Source: Orthonyx spaldingii (lineage: Eukaryota; Chordata; Aves; Passeriformes; Orthonychidae). Taken from it: a stretch of 64,000 nt of DNA. Below the pieces are notes generated by a model. It worked only from the letters and a program-made list of their open reading frames with translations. It searched no databases and was not told where the DNA came from. A program made the position numbers and the translations under genes. Each line of letters starts with the position of its first letter. The stretch's first letter is position 1. The stretch is from contig VZTJ01004192.1 in assembly GCA_013397795.1 (NCBI GenBank), forward strand, positions 3,381,452 through 3,445,451. Direction: 5' to 3'. Of this stretch, positions 25,301-37,319 are shown in pieces.

Positions 25301-28300
25301 GTCAAGATTTCCATTAGGAGATCTGGTAGGTATTTCTGTGAGAAATGCTTTGTGCCTTTCCAAAACCAAGTCCTATACAGGCAGAATACTATGTGCATGA
25401 GTCCTGAGTTGTACTGACAGAGGAGGGGAAACGTCAAGCTGTAAGAGGGTGTGGTGATTCACATTTCAAAACAAAGCTGACTTTTTTTTTTTCCATACCT
25501 GTTTAAGCTGCTAGCTCAGGCTTAAAAAGCCCAAGAAACCTGTTTCCAGTGGAACAGGGCTGGGCAGTGTTTAAAGTATCAAGGATACATGGATCACTAA
25601 CTGAAATGACAGATGTAACATGTGAGACTCACAAACTGAGATCATAATTATTTTCTGTGAGAGGTTATCTTATTTAGAAAAATAAGTCTCTCTAATCTGA
25701 ACCTCAAACACACGAGATGTCAACAGAATTGCACATCTGGCTGAGCTCAGTGCATTCTGCCATTCCAAGGCTTGGTAAATTTTCTTTAAGAAATATTGGT
25801 GTGGTATTATGAAGTGATAAAAAAATCAATGAGGCAATGATTTCCTAGTCAGATGGAGTGCTTTGTTGTTAAATTATTTCTTTCACCTGGGGCTGCAAGG
25901 GCTGAAAAATGTTGGAAGGGATTGCTGAGTGACATGATGGAGATTTACTTGCTGTGTTATTCCAGTGAAGACTAAAATGAATCTGCAAATGATGTTTGTG
26001 ACTGCAGGAGGGTTCCTGCAATTATTCACTCTGCCACTCATGGAAGACATCATTGATTAAATTCCGAAGCCTATTGACTGGATTGGTGTGACTGAACTTC
26101 ATCTTGGTATTCTGCATTTACAGGGTGCATTTAAAGTAGTTTGGTTGGGTTTTTTTCAAACAATCAGTAGAAATAGGGAATGTTTTCACTATGGAGAGCT
26201 TCTGCCTGAATTGTTGGCATTTTGTTCCTGGCAAGATAAAATATGAGATGCAGGTTTAAGAACTAAAGTAAGAGTTGGGTCTATTCCCGGAACTTCTAGT
26301 GAGATGATTAGAACTGAGCTGAAAAATAGACAAGAATTCCTCGGTTTTCCATGTCATTTGTGTGATTTGCTGCCAACTGTGACACAAAATTATGAATATG
26401 TCATTAAAATGCTGTACTAAAAATTTCAGAAATGGAACACTGTGAATACAATTGGCTTTTACAAAATGAGAGAAAATTAACACTATTAAGGGCTTTGTCA
26501 TATAAATAATTGTAAGCATGTAAAAATGAAACATGTTGATGTCATTGTAGAAACAAAAGGAGAAGCTGTGTAAGTCTGAGTGACTGTAAAATTAAAAAGG
26601 AAAGTTATTTTCTTTTCAGTTGTTATCAGTAGAAAATAAAAAAACAATCTTTAAACCCTGCTCCCCAGTAAGTAACTGCTGTGAAAGTCTAGTATGTCAA
26701 CAATTTCAACTCAGTAGAAAAATGTCTTTGAGAAGGAAGTGGTGATTTTTGGCCATAGGCAGTAGCTGATTGCATATTGGCTGTTGCTGACTCTGTTTCA
26801 GAGTCCTGTAAGTCTTCCCCACAGACGAGGTAGGAGATGACCATGGGTGATGCACTCACAAATTTAAATTCTCTTCATTTCTCTCTCTCAGTGTTATCAA
26901 CATTCATTGACGTTTCCAGCTGTGTGAGCCGCAGGAATCTGTAGAAGTGGAATGATCAGTGTAGAGAGAGGTCTGTTAACAGGACAAAAAAAAAATTCTG
27001 TCTTCTGCTACTTTCTCCAGATAGGAAGTGGTGACTTTGGGCGAAGTTAGAGGTTAATGGGGGAAAAATCCCAACAGAAGTTTGAAAAGGTTGTGTTTGA
27101 AAAACAGCCAACCCCCAAACTGTGTGACAATAGCTTTTTCTGTCTTTGCCAATGATTGTGAATTACTGCGTTGGGCTAAGACAGGAACATATTTTCATCA
27201 CAAATCGACCTGGGTTTTGTCCTGTAAAACTGATGAGGTACAATATGCAAACTTATTGCTTTAACCCAGTGTGATCTTAAATATGTAATGAGATTCCAGA
27301 GTTTGCAGTAACACAGGTGAATTATTTTCTTTCAGTTGGATCATGTGCTGGTGACATGTTGGGTTAAGAACTATAACAGTTTGTAAAAAAACATTTTAGT
27401 AGTTATTGCTTCTTTCTTAGGAAAATTTCAGCTGCTTTGTGGTGTAAGTGTGGTGTCTGTGTTGTCTTATGTTCTCAAACTTGGAACTTAGCAGCTACAT
27501 TTGTAAAATGCATCATTTTGAAGACTTGTCTTGCAGTTGCTTTCATCTGCTTGCAATTCAGAAATCATTATTATCCTTTTCAGCAACTTAAGCCTTGCTA
27601 TTAAAGAGCTTTTTTGATTAAAGAACAAGTATTACTTGCCAATAGTACTTTGGTGCTGCCGACCATCATGCGAAAGAAATTACGTAATAAGTCAAGTTTT
27701 AAATCACTTTATTTTCTGTCTTATTCTAAGATGCAAAGCCTGACTTTCCTTTCTCAAAATATATGGGATAATAGCAAGGCGAGGTTGACTGGTTGGTTTT
27801 GCTTCTTAGGAGGTTTTAGGTGATAACTTACCAACGTTAACTTAAACTTCAGTGTTTCTGAATTTCCAGAGCAACAAGAAATGAGATCATATTTCCTCCT
27901 CTGCCATATGGAAGTAAGATCCAGAAGGAAGTAAGATCCTACTCTCTGAGGAACTATGACCCCACAATTAATTGGAAGCATACTTCCATGTGTGATTTTG
28001 AGATCTTGGCTATAGAGTGATGGCCAGCAAGGCTTCACATTTCCATCCTTCTCTAGCAAGGATAATAAATTTCAGTTATGAAAAACCTCTCTAGACCATT
28101 TTAAAAATTGAAATACTAATTGTAGGTTTGCAAGTAGAGCTGTGATATATAATTTTAATTCACTCATGCAGTGGTCACAAAGAGAATCAGAACAAAATTG
28201 CACGCATTTTGGGAAATAATGACATATATTTTTAAAATGTTTGTTCTGAAAGGGCTGCTAATACTGTAGAAAACGAAATCTCTCATGTTATTGAACAAGT

Positions 28301-29039
28301 AATAGGACAGAGGCTAAAATAAATAAATTGCTGCTGAGATTTAGGAAAACACATGAGCATGTGTTGAACATAAGAACAATCTCATCAGTTATGTATTAAA
28401 GAGCACAGACAGGGTAGCTTTCCAAAAGGTATGTTGCTATTCTGAATCTCTGAAGTGTTTCTGCTGTTTTTGTCAATGTAAATTTTTTAGAGGCCAATTA
28501 GTTTTGTAGAAGAAAAATATTTCTCCTTGCTTTTAAGCTCTGAATTTCAAGTTGAAAATAAAGGAAAGATAATTCCTGGAAAGCCAAATTTCTGGCTCTT
28601 GTTATATTTGCATCCTTTCTTAACTAATTATTGATTCTGGAAGAATCCTGAGATATATCCTGATGTTTTAGACTTTGTAATTTCTTAGAACTGCCAGAAG
28701 AAGGTTTGTACTTGGATTGCAGATTGGCTGCCACTGAAGTAAGTACACATCTCAAGCTGTGTATCTTAAAGTGGGTAAACTCATTTAACTTTGCATCAGA
28801 GAACCTGTGTGTGCAGTTAAGAAACATGATTAAAAAGGTTTTTCCTGCTTTCTGAAAACATTCCAAGAAGCTGATTAAGAGGTAGGATAAGCTAGTTCAA
28901 AAGCATGTAATTTCTTTTTTCAGATAGTATGTATTTATTTTCTAGCTTTGGATTTGTTTTCTGCATTTCAGTCTTCAGATCATTCAGATTTTAAAGAATG
29001 TAGAAAATGAAGACGTGGTGGTACTACATGAAATACTTG
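22397..29039. other. unique non-coding sequence, 6.6 kb
   Basis: No gene or recognisable transposon was seen. An imperfect RFX-type site lies at 23745-23758 (separate entry), and a 13-bp direct repeat, GGAAGTAAGATCC, at 27910-27922 and 27927-27939. The longest frames, at 25057-25437 (minus, 126 codons) and 27754-28059 (minus, 101 codons), contain no motif I can name and look like chance frames. Confidence 0.45.
23745..23758. promoter_or_regulatory. RFX X-box-like site (imperfect)
   Basis: GTTGCCATGGGAAC resembles the X-box palindrome GTTRCC-(N)-RGYAAC with one mismatch in the right half. RFX factors bind such sites near ciliary and MHC class II genes. No promoter is evident nearby, so function is unproven. 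Confidence 0.25.
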
Positions 29040-29176
29040 ACAGAATCAGAGTATTCTGAGTTGGAAGGGACCCACAAGGATCCTTGAGTCCAGCTCTTAA
29101 GTGAATGGCCCATACACGGATCAAACCCACAACGATGGCATTATCAATACCATGTTCTAACCAACTGAACAATAAC
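29040..29176 (-). mobile_element. TguSINE1-type SINE: tRNA-Ile head plus CR1 tail
   Basis: Read on the minus strand, this begins at 29176 with a 71-bp segment that follows a tRNA-Ile gene: an A-box-like TTGTTCAGTTGG at 29172-29161, an anticodon-loop-like TTGATAA, a B-box-like GGTTTGATCC at 29127-29118, and an acceptor-like GGGCCA ending at 29106. It then joins directly to a CR1 3' tail (29105-29040) with GGACTCAAGGATCCTTGTGG, CCTTCCAACTCAGAAT and a terminal CTGATTCTGT. Fusion of tRNA-Ile to a CR1 3' end is the known structure of passerine SINEs of the TguSINE1 type. Such SINEs are copied by CR1 machinery. Many base changes from the tRNA show it is not a functional tRNA and is an old insertion. 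Confidence 0.88.
29106..29176 (-). pseudogene. tRNA-Ile-derived head of the SINE
   Basis: This is the RNA polymerase III promoter part of the SINE. The B box keeps nine of ten bases of GGTTCGATCC, with a C-to-T change at the CpG. The A box is more decayed. The anticodon position reads GAT where the presumed source tRNA-Ile(AAT) has AAT, a one-base change. Stem pairing is disrupted in several places, so it should not be annotated as a tRNA gene. Confidence 0.8.
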
Positions 29177-29989
29177 TCCCCAAATATAAGGATGTATTAA
29201 AGCATGAAATTAGACTTGCTTTGTCTAAGCAAGTGGAACCAAAATATCCTGTGTACATATTAAGAAATGGGATTTATCACACAGCATGTGAGGTACCCCA
29301 GGAGCTTTGGTATGCAATGGTAAGTGGGTTTACAGGGCACAAGGGCAACGGAATGCTAAAGATTAAAGATTCAATCAGAAGAGAAGAGAAATATGATATC
29401 TAACAAATTCAAACAGATGCTCCAAAGATTTAACCAGTTTTCAACAAAGGATGGGGTCATAAGGAAGGGCAAAAAATACTCTTCTAAAATCCTTGTATTT
29501 AACTCTTTTGCTAACATCTGGGTTTAGTAAGTACTAGAAAATGTTTCTAAGATGACTTTTTCAGTGATAAGCAAACAGGGTGAGGTGACAAATAACATTG
29601 CAAGCTCTGATATTGTATTGAAATTGCTGAAGGGCGAAAGTCTTCCAGTACTGGTAAAGAGAATATCAGTCCCCTGTGGCAGATGGTTTTAGCAAGGAAA
29701 TTTGATAACTTAATCAATGCTGAAATTTGAAGCTCAAGTACATACGCAGTACATATGAGCCTAGGCAGTATTTAGATATTTTAACCGTTGGGTGGATTTT
29801 TTGTTTGTTTTGTAGAGTGTTGCATTGGTCAGTTTGCTTTTGGTTGGTCCATTTGTTGGGTGTTTTTTCTCCAATGCAACACTTGATGTATTTTTATTTC
29901 TATTCTGGGCTGGATGCAGATACTTGTGTCAAAAATGACAGTGTTACTCCTGGAGTATTGATTTCTCTCTACACTGTTACCTCCTCTGC
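29177..29989. other. non-coding; one weak candidate exon
   Basis: A short frame at about 29229-29319 (plus) ends exactly at a strong 5' splice-site sequence, ATG|GTAAGT, and is preceded by a modest pyrimidine stretch ending in AAG. The peptide is unrecognised. Nothing else was seen. Confidence 0.3.
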
Positions 29990-30650
29990 CTGTGTCTGAC
30001 CTGGAACTTCTTTCTGAACTACCCCACCCAGCTGTGAGTCTTCCAGGGATCCAAGGTCTTGCTGAAACACAGCCCAGCTCCGTAACTCGGGGTCAGATGT
30101 CTGAGAAAATTGTGAATTTAGAACAAAAAACTGTGAGAAGCCTCTAAGAAAAAGGGGCAAAATTACAGGCAGAGACAGAATTGTAGAGACAAGGATTGTT
30201 GATGCCTCACGGAATTGAGAGGAGAAGAATCAATGTGGGAAAGCATTAAGGAAATGAACTAAAGGAAGTGGAGAGGCTGGTTGGAGGTCAGCAGATGTAG
30301 CCGTGAGGCAGTCGGGTCCTTGGTGCCAGCAGAGGGGGTGGAGGGGTGGCAGCTTGGTCACACAAGGTATCTGCTCCAGGGAGCTCCAGAGACTGACCCA
30401 TCTCCTCCGAGCCTGAATCTGCCTGGCTGGCAACAATCCTTTGATTCTCTTATTGGGGTAATGAATAGCCCAGCAAGTGTTAAACTTGCTGTCTTGTGTT
30501 TCTGTGTGCTAATAAATAAATAACAGCTTTATATTTTTAAGCTGTGCATGTACTGCTGGTGCAGTCTCTTTGCAAGTGCCCAAATAAACTGGCAACAGAA
30601 AGGGTTGGCAACACTCATCCACCCAAAAAGGCCTTTCCGACAAGGGCTTT
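29990..30650. other. unexplained segment with two poly-A signal clusters
   Basis: This stretch is more GC-rich than its surroundings. It carries AATAAATAAATAA near 30511-30523 and a second AATAAA near 30583, about 70 bp apart. GC-rich upstream sequence followed by poly-A signals could be a 3' terminal exon or a solo LTR. I found no matching second LTR, no primer-binding site and no coding domain, so I leave it unnamed. Confidence 0.3.
30326..30339 (+). promoter_or_regulatory. possible CTCF core site
   Basis: CCAGCAGAGGGGGT matches the CTCF core CCASYAGRKGGCRS except near its 3' end, where a C is replaced by G and the last base is T. It is a candidate only; occupancy cannot be judged from sequence. 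Confidence 0.25.
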
Positions 30651-30651
30651 T

Positions 30652-30745
30652 AGAAAGAGGGAAAAAAAAAAAAGGAAAAAAAAAAGGGGGGGGGGGGGGG
30701 GGGAAAAAAAAAAAAAAAAGGAGGGGGGGGGGGGGGGGAGGGAAA
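30652..30745. repeat. 94-nt pure purine tract of A and G blocks
   Basis: Every base from 30652 to 30745 is A or G on the plus strand. Blocks are A12 (30662-30673), A10 (30676-30685), G18 (30686-30703), A16 (30704-30719) and G16 (30723-30738). The two long G runs can form quadruplexes and the A-G-A arrangement is close to a mirror repeat able to form triplex DNA. Lys/Gly/Arg-rich or Phe/Pro-rich frames through it are artefacts. Run lengths may be inaccurate in the assembly. Confidence 0.95.
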
Positions 30746-33700
30746 CAACTAAAAACAAAGCATTAAACCTCCTCAAAAAACTGAATAAAACCAAAAATCC
30801 AGACAATTTTTCCAGCACAGCATAGCGTGTGCTTCCTTTTCTTTCTCAGGGGTGCACATGTAGGACAATGTAAAAGGGAAAAAAGTGATTCAGGACTATG
30901 GAAATCTAGTTGCATTCTCACTTCTCGTTCACCTGCTTGTTAACTGATGTTAAGGATACAGTTCCAACATTACTGATTGTTCTCAAAGAATTTTGTTTTG
31001 TCTATTATTTCTTTTGCTGTTGTTTCATGAGCAATTGTAGATAGGATAAAATGATTTGGTATTTCCCCAACAATTCAACGTTGCGTAAGGTTTCTGGGAG
31101 ATGCATTTTGTTATTTCAAATAGTATTTCTTGTATAATTTCTCATCTTAAAATTATTGAAGTTTTAACATCTTTAATCCAATTTGATTTTTATCCTGACC
31201 TTCAATATGAAAGCTTAAATTCAGGGTTTCAGTAGATGCTCAGGAGAAGAATTCTTTTTCGTTTTGGTTTTTTTCCTTGTCTCTCATTTAATTTTGTTTT
31301 GCATTTTGATTTCAGTTTTTTTTTCTTTGCTGAAAATTCACCGTAGCTAAAAAGATACTTAAAAATTATATATCATTGGAAATCACATTTTCTCCTTTGA
31401 AATGTGTAGGCTGGTCTGTGTGTCCAATCCTCCCTTATTATGTGTTTTGAAAATAGATTCTTTTATGTCCTTCTTCACCAAGTCCCTTTTCCTTTCTTTG
31501 TCTCCAGTGCAATGTCCTCATTGAAATTAAACCTTATGCACTAATAAACCTTGTCAAGAAATCATTGCTGAAATGTGTATGACATTTTAAAAAATTAAAT
31601 TTATTGAGAAGTTATCCAGTCAAAAGAGGGAGATAATGACATCTTTTTAAAGACCAACATCAATTTATATGAAAACCAATATTTTATTTACAGCATCGTA
31701 TATTAAAATACTCAGTGGGCAACACAAAGTGAATGCTCTGGGACTGATTGTTATTTTAAAAGGCTGAAATTAGTTTACCCAATTAATTTTATTAGTATGA
31801 AGAATGATACTTGAAATGAGCAGATGGTTGGATGTCTTCTAAAGCACTAACAGAGCAATATTTTTTTGGTCTATAAATTCAAAATTTTCTTTAAAGTTTC
31901 ACTTCTTGGTGCAGCTCAGAAAAAGAAAAAAAATCAGAAACTAGGCAATTATACATGATCTTTGTAGAACTGGAAACAAAGAGAAGAATGAATAAAATAG
32001 GAAAATATTACTGGGCATTCAGGGAAAATACAAAGGCTTCAAGAGCAAAAATTTTGTTTTGTTTTTGAAAAAGATTTAACAACATTTGCAGATTTGTTTG
32101 ACAGCTTTGAAACTGAATCATGGTGAAACAGTAATATGGTTTGACAAAAAATAATATGAAAGCCTTGTCAGAGTAGGATTGAAAAGACCAAGGTGAGGAA
32201 AGAAAAACATAGGATAAAGATTTTAAATAGATGTGCTTATAAAGCTAGTGGGTGATTGTGAGAGAGCTGGAGAGAAGGGTACTGACCAAATGTGAAAAAT
32301 GCTGTAGGACAGTGGTTCTTCATTTGAGTCCAATGTCAAAGCCTCTTGAACTTTGGTAGTTTTAGGCTAGTGCTGTGTTCATCACATGTAGGACATCTTT
32401 AAAGCAGTATGTATGCTTGTGTTAACAGAATTAACTCAGTGACTGAATGCAGATGTATTGTGCTCTGGACTTTAAAAATGCAGGTTGTTGAAGGGGTCGC
32501 AGATTGATATAAAAAACTAGAAAGAACAATGAACAGAGGGAAATGTCACATGAAAAAATGAAGGGCTTTTCCTTCATGTAAAAGTGGTGGTTGTGGTGGG
32601 AATCTAGTGAAGAGACAATATATTTAGAGTGAAGGCAAGAAGTAAGCAAACTGATAGACCTAAGAATAAACAACAAAAAAAAACCAACAAAAAAGTCCTG
32701 CTGGGAGAGTTGGACTTTCAAGTTAACCCTGCCTTGTTTTACACTTACGACAGAAGCCAGGCTTCATTTATGGCAGTGCAGAAATTTTAAAGGTGAGGTT
32801 TTCAGCAAAGGGCCTGAAGAATTAATGTTTAAGACCTATTTTTCAGTAAGAAATCATTGGTCCTGTTTTACTTGTGTGGGTTGTTTTTAATGAAGCCCTT
32901 CTGCCAGAAGAAATATATGTCTCTAAGCTTTCTGCTTCTTTTTTTCAGAACGTTCCAAGGAGCATTTAGAAGTGGTTGGGCAGACTCTGGTCCACATATT
33001 TTCTTGGTGCTTGCTTATTTCTTTCACATAACATTCATCTGGGAACCTTCAAAGAGAGTCCTGAGCACAGCATGCCTATTGAAATAGGAAAATGCTGAGA
33101 TAATTGAGTCCTCATGCTAGAACTGATAAGCAACTTAAAATAAAATGACTCTAATAACTTAATATAAAGATCTGTGGCTGTTTGTTTGCAGCTTCATCAA
33201 TCTGTGAATGTAACAATGCACAGCTTAAAATGGCCTCGGATATGGTAGTTTGATAGACAAATTGGAGCAACAGAAACCTTTGTGCTGCTATGATTTAGGA
33301 GGACTAAGAAAAAAGGACCTGAGACAATTATGTTCTTTATTATTCTACTTTCCACTTCTATTGGTCTTTACAATTTTATTCAAGTGAGTGTCAGCTAAGG
33401 ATTCTGTCAATGGGCTTAGAGCAGTGATTCATACAGTATCCGTCACCAAAAGAAATCAATTCAAAGATCAAGTGGGTAAGGTGATTTTTGCAGAAGTTGA
33501 TATATGTGTGTTGGTGTGTTTATGTGTGTATATATAGCTGGTTACAGCCTTGGTAGAGTGGTCGAGGACCTCCTAGGTAATTAACTTGCTGCCGAATTCC
33601 TTTAAGTATGCAAACCAGGTGAAGGGAGATTTCCTCAAGCGTTTCTAAGAGGGTTTTTACCAGGCAAAGTTAAGTGCATGGGAGAGGTTGAGATTCTTAA

Positions 33701-36324
33701 TGTTAATTTAAGGAAAACATAAAGACTTCCTGATTGAAATGACCATGGATTAGCTTAGACACACAGAGAGGGATGACACAGACACAGGTGTTAAGGCTGT
33801 AGCTTTACTTTTACAATGTGATTGACATAACTGTACTTGAGAATAGGTTGTGGTTAGTGTATGGATGTAAGGTGACCACCCAAGATGGTGAAGTTATTAA
33901 AAAAAACGTTTGGGGCAGGGCTGGGGGGTGTGTGTTGTGGGTAGGAAACATGATGGGGAAACAAGTAGATGCATGCAGCTGAGTTTGAAGTCTTCTCCTT
34001 CTTTCGAAGGTCATGATCTCCCGGTTTGGGTTCTGTAATGTATTTACTTAGTCATGGGTCAAGAGCCACCAGGTTGTTTCTGGGTCTGCTAATTGCAGGA
34101 GCTAATAAGCAAAGCTCACCTGTGAGGCCTTTTGATAATTTGCTAACATTGTGACATAGCAGAGGGACACCTGCTCTGGGCAGCTTCTTTTTTTCCTGGT
34201 GCTGTGGAGGAGTATGTGCTTAGTTCTTGTCCATCAGGAAAGAGTAGTCTTGCTGGTCTCTGCTGTATTACAGGACCATGTGCTTGGACACAGATGTCTC
34301 TGCCTCTGTTAAGGCTGAACAAAGGCACTGCTGTTTACCTTTTGGCAATTTGCTAGCTCAGGTGAGTTCAGACTTATGTATTCTTGTGCACCTAGCATGT
34401 AATCATCTTTCTGATTTGGGCTCTGGCGAAGGTGGCCCTTAGTGAGTCATCTTTCTGCCTGGCCAAATCTTTCACTGGTGGGAAATCTCCTAACAGTAAA
34501 AGTTTCCAGACAGAATCTGGGCAGAGCCCTGAGACTGTTATTTTTGTATGTTGCTATTTGAGACCAGACACATAATTGCTGAGAGCATCATGGAAAGTAC
34601 CATGGCCTCTGAGCGATCATTAACAGCAGAGTTTGGACTGAATTCAGCACTTCCCAGCTGGCCATAGTCAAGAAATGGAATTACTAGAGTAACTTACTTA
34701 AGCAAAAATACTGATTTGTCTTTGCTTTCTGTGTATATGTAAAATAGTTGATGAACATGTTGGTTGGAGCTGGAAATGCAAGTTTTGCTCTTAACTACAC
34801 TGTACCTGAGCCTGTATTTCATGTTAAAAGATTAAAAAAGCTTCAGTAAGAAGCCCTGTGCTCATGACCAACAATTGATATTTACTGGAATGTTTAATGG
34901 CATCACCTGTGCCGGTATTTGAATGATTTGAGTTTCTAGCGTAGCATAGTCTAATTTGACACTGGTAGGTCTGGAGAAATTTTAAATACATAAATACATA
35001 TGCATGAAAACCTGCTCAAGTGATTTTTCTATTCACTGCAATGTGCTTTGGGTGATCAATCATTAATAATAGTAACAGTAACAGCAGAAGAGGTTATGCC
35101 CTTCCTGAATTCTTGGATTGCAATAGCGTCTGTGGGATCCTACCATGCACCTCTGAAATGGGTATCAAAATTGATGTTGACTTTGGAGCCTGTGCTGTTA
35201 ATATTTACCTGATGCTTGCTGTTTCTGGGCATCAGCTAGTACCTGTGTTGGGCCTGGAAGGATCCTCTTTGACTTTTTTGGGTTTGGACAACATCCCATC
35301 TTTGAAACTGTTGGTTAATCCCAATAGCTGGAGGTCGCAAAAAGGGGAAAGGTTTATTCAGGCAAGCACAATATGGATTTGACCTCTAGGCTTATGCCCC
35401 TGAAAGTGCTTTTTAACAGAACCTATGTTGTATGTGTAGTGAGCTTGGGCCAGATGTGGAGAATCACCAGTTCTCCATCTCAGTCACTTTTATTCAGAGT
35501 GCCTTCTAGTAGGTCAATGAATCTTTGGCAGGCATCATCTGTACTTTACACAGTTGAGATTTCATATTCTCTGGTACATGTTCCTTCACCCTTGATCTTT
35601 TAAAGGTAAAAATGCTCTGTGTGACTCAGAATACAGCGCTGCAGAGCCCAGACTGTATTTCAATATATGCTGTAGTCTACTATAGAGATTGGTAAAAGTG
35701 TTGGATGAAAAATCAGGCAAAATAAAGTAGAAGGGAAAGGAATCAGTGATAATGAATATGGGAGGAAGAAAATTATATAAACTATGCATTGTATAAACCT
35801 AATTGAGATTAAGTACTTGCAGCTGTATTCATGCATGTGCCTTCTTTCTTGTATGAGAAGATACTAAATTTTCAATATACTGGATGTGAAAATTCATGGC
35901 AGGTATTTTTTTTGTACAGCAGAATAATACGGTTTATTGATCTGTTTGCAAAAGATGTGATGAAATAATAGGTGATTAACTGTCAGCTCAAATTCAGCCT
36001 CACATTTTCACGTAATCTCCTGATTTGCATACATGGAAATTTTGAAACTCATCCACTTTCCTAGGTAACAAAAGCAGCATTTCAACTGGGCCTTTTGTAT
36101 TTTTTTTTCTTCTGCTTTGTTGTAAGATGAAATTTGACCCCTTTCACCTTCGTAAGTTAGAACAGCTTGTTGTCTGGGTATTTTCCTTCCCATCAGGATT
36201 TGATAAAAATCCTTGAAACTGATGCCCTCACTGAAGAGTCAGGTAAACTGTCTGGTCGCTGTTGTGCTTGCACAGAGCTGCTTGCAATGTGGGTGTGTAA
36301 TACAGGTTCTTTCCCTCAGTAACA
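30746..36324. other. unique non-coding sequence, 5.6 kb
   Basis: No gene was seen. An imperfect TG/TA patch lies at 33500-33537. Frames at 32431-32721 (minus), 32857-33087, 35113-35382 and 35373-35603 (plus) are unrecognised. No CR1 was detected until 36325. Confidence 0.45.
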
Positions 36325-36637
36325 GAACTTATGATGTCATAGGAATAACTGAATCCCAGGGGGACTATTGATGTGACTGGAGGACCACATTGCATGGGTA
36401 TGAGCTGTTTTGCAAAGACAGGCTGGGAAAAAGAGGAGGAGTTGTTGTGTTCTTTGTTAAAGGAGAATCTTGAATGTATGGAAGTGAACTTGTGATAATT
36501 CCAGCCCTGTGGAATGCCTCTAGGTGAATATCAGAGGGATTGGATCCAAGGGGAATCTTACAGTATGCATCTGCCACGGACTTCCAGACCAAGACAATAA
36601 AATCAAAAAAGTGATATTTGGGTCACTTTAGCAAGCT

Positions 36638-36949
36638 TTGGGTCAACAGAACCTGGTTCTTAGGGGTGACTTAACCCACCCAGACATTTGTTGGAAGAAC
36701 AATGCAGCCTCTCACACATCATCCATCAAGTTTCTGGAATGCATAGAGGACTGCTTCCTCACACAAATGTTAGATGTGCCAACTACGAATGAGGCACTGC
36801 TGGAGTTGTTACTCACAAACCAAGAAAAACTGGTTTGTGATGTCTCAGTTAATGATAGCCTTGCCTGCAGTGATCACAATATTGTGGATTTTGGAATCCT
36901 GCTGAGCATAATGAAGGCTAGTGCGAAGGAAAAGATTTTAGATTTTTAG
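36638..36949 (+). pseudogene. CR1 ORF2 endonuclease relic
   Basis: The frame encodes an AP-type endonuclease fragment of CR1 ORF2. Visible motifs are a GDLTHPDICW stretch (family pattern GDFNHPDICW), an FLECIEDCFLTQ stretch, a LLELLLTNQE stretch and a CSDHNIVDF stretch. The SDH motif near the C-terminal end of the domain is kept, but the GDFN motif reads GDLT, so the family's asparagine is lost. In life the enzyme nicks target DNA to prime reverse transcription. The N-terminal part of the domain lies upstream in other frames, broken by stops. Confidence 0.88.
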
Positions 36950-37319
36950 AAGAGTAAACTCAGCTTGCTCAGAGCTCAGCTGGGAGGGATTCCATGAGAA
37001 GCTTCCATGAAGGATAAAGGAGCTAGTGAGTGCTGGGAGTTTTTCAATAATATTCCCTGAAAGCACAAAACATTTCATCCCTTTAAAGGTAGGGAAGTAG
37101 GTGGAGCAAGAGACCCGCTTGGCTTCACTGTGACATTCTGAGTGTGCTAAAAACCAAGGGAAGTGTACCAGAGATGGAAAAACAGATAATACCCCTTGAG
37201 AACTATGAGGGCATTCCCAGGGCTTGCAGAGATGCAGTTAGAAAACTAAAAGCTGAGTTCAAATTGAAATTGGCCAGAGATGTCAAAAACCACAACTAAC
37301 TGACAGGCACCAGAGGTTG

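Noticed and set aside
25057..25437. 126-codon minus-strand frame
   Set aside because: Its composition is typical of a chance frame, with no motif or transcript-like context.
29106..29176. A tRNA-Ile gene
   Set aside because: The stems are disrupted, the A box is decayed and it is fused to a CR1 tail, so it is a SINE head.
30544..30825. Lys/Gly-rich frames
   Set aside because: They are translations of the purine tract.
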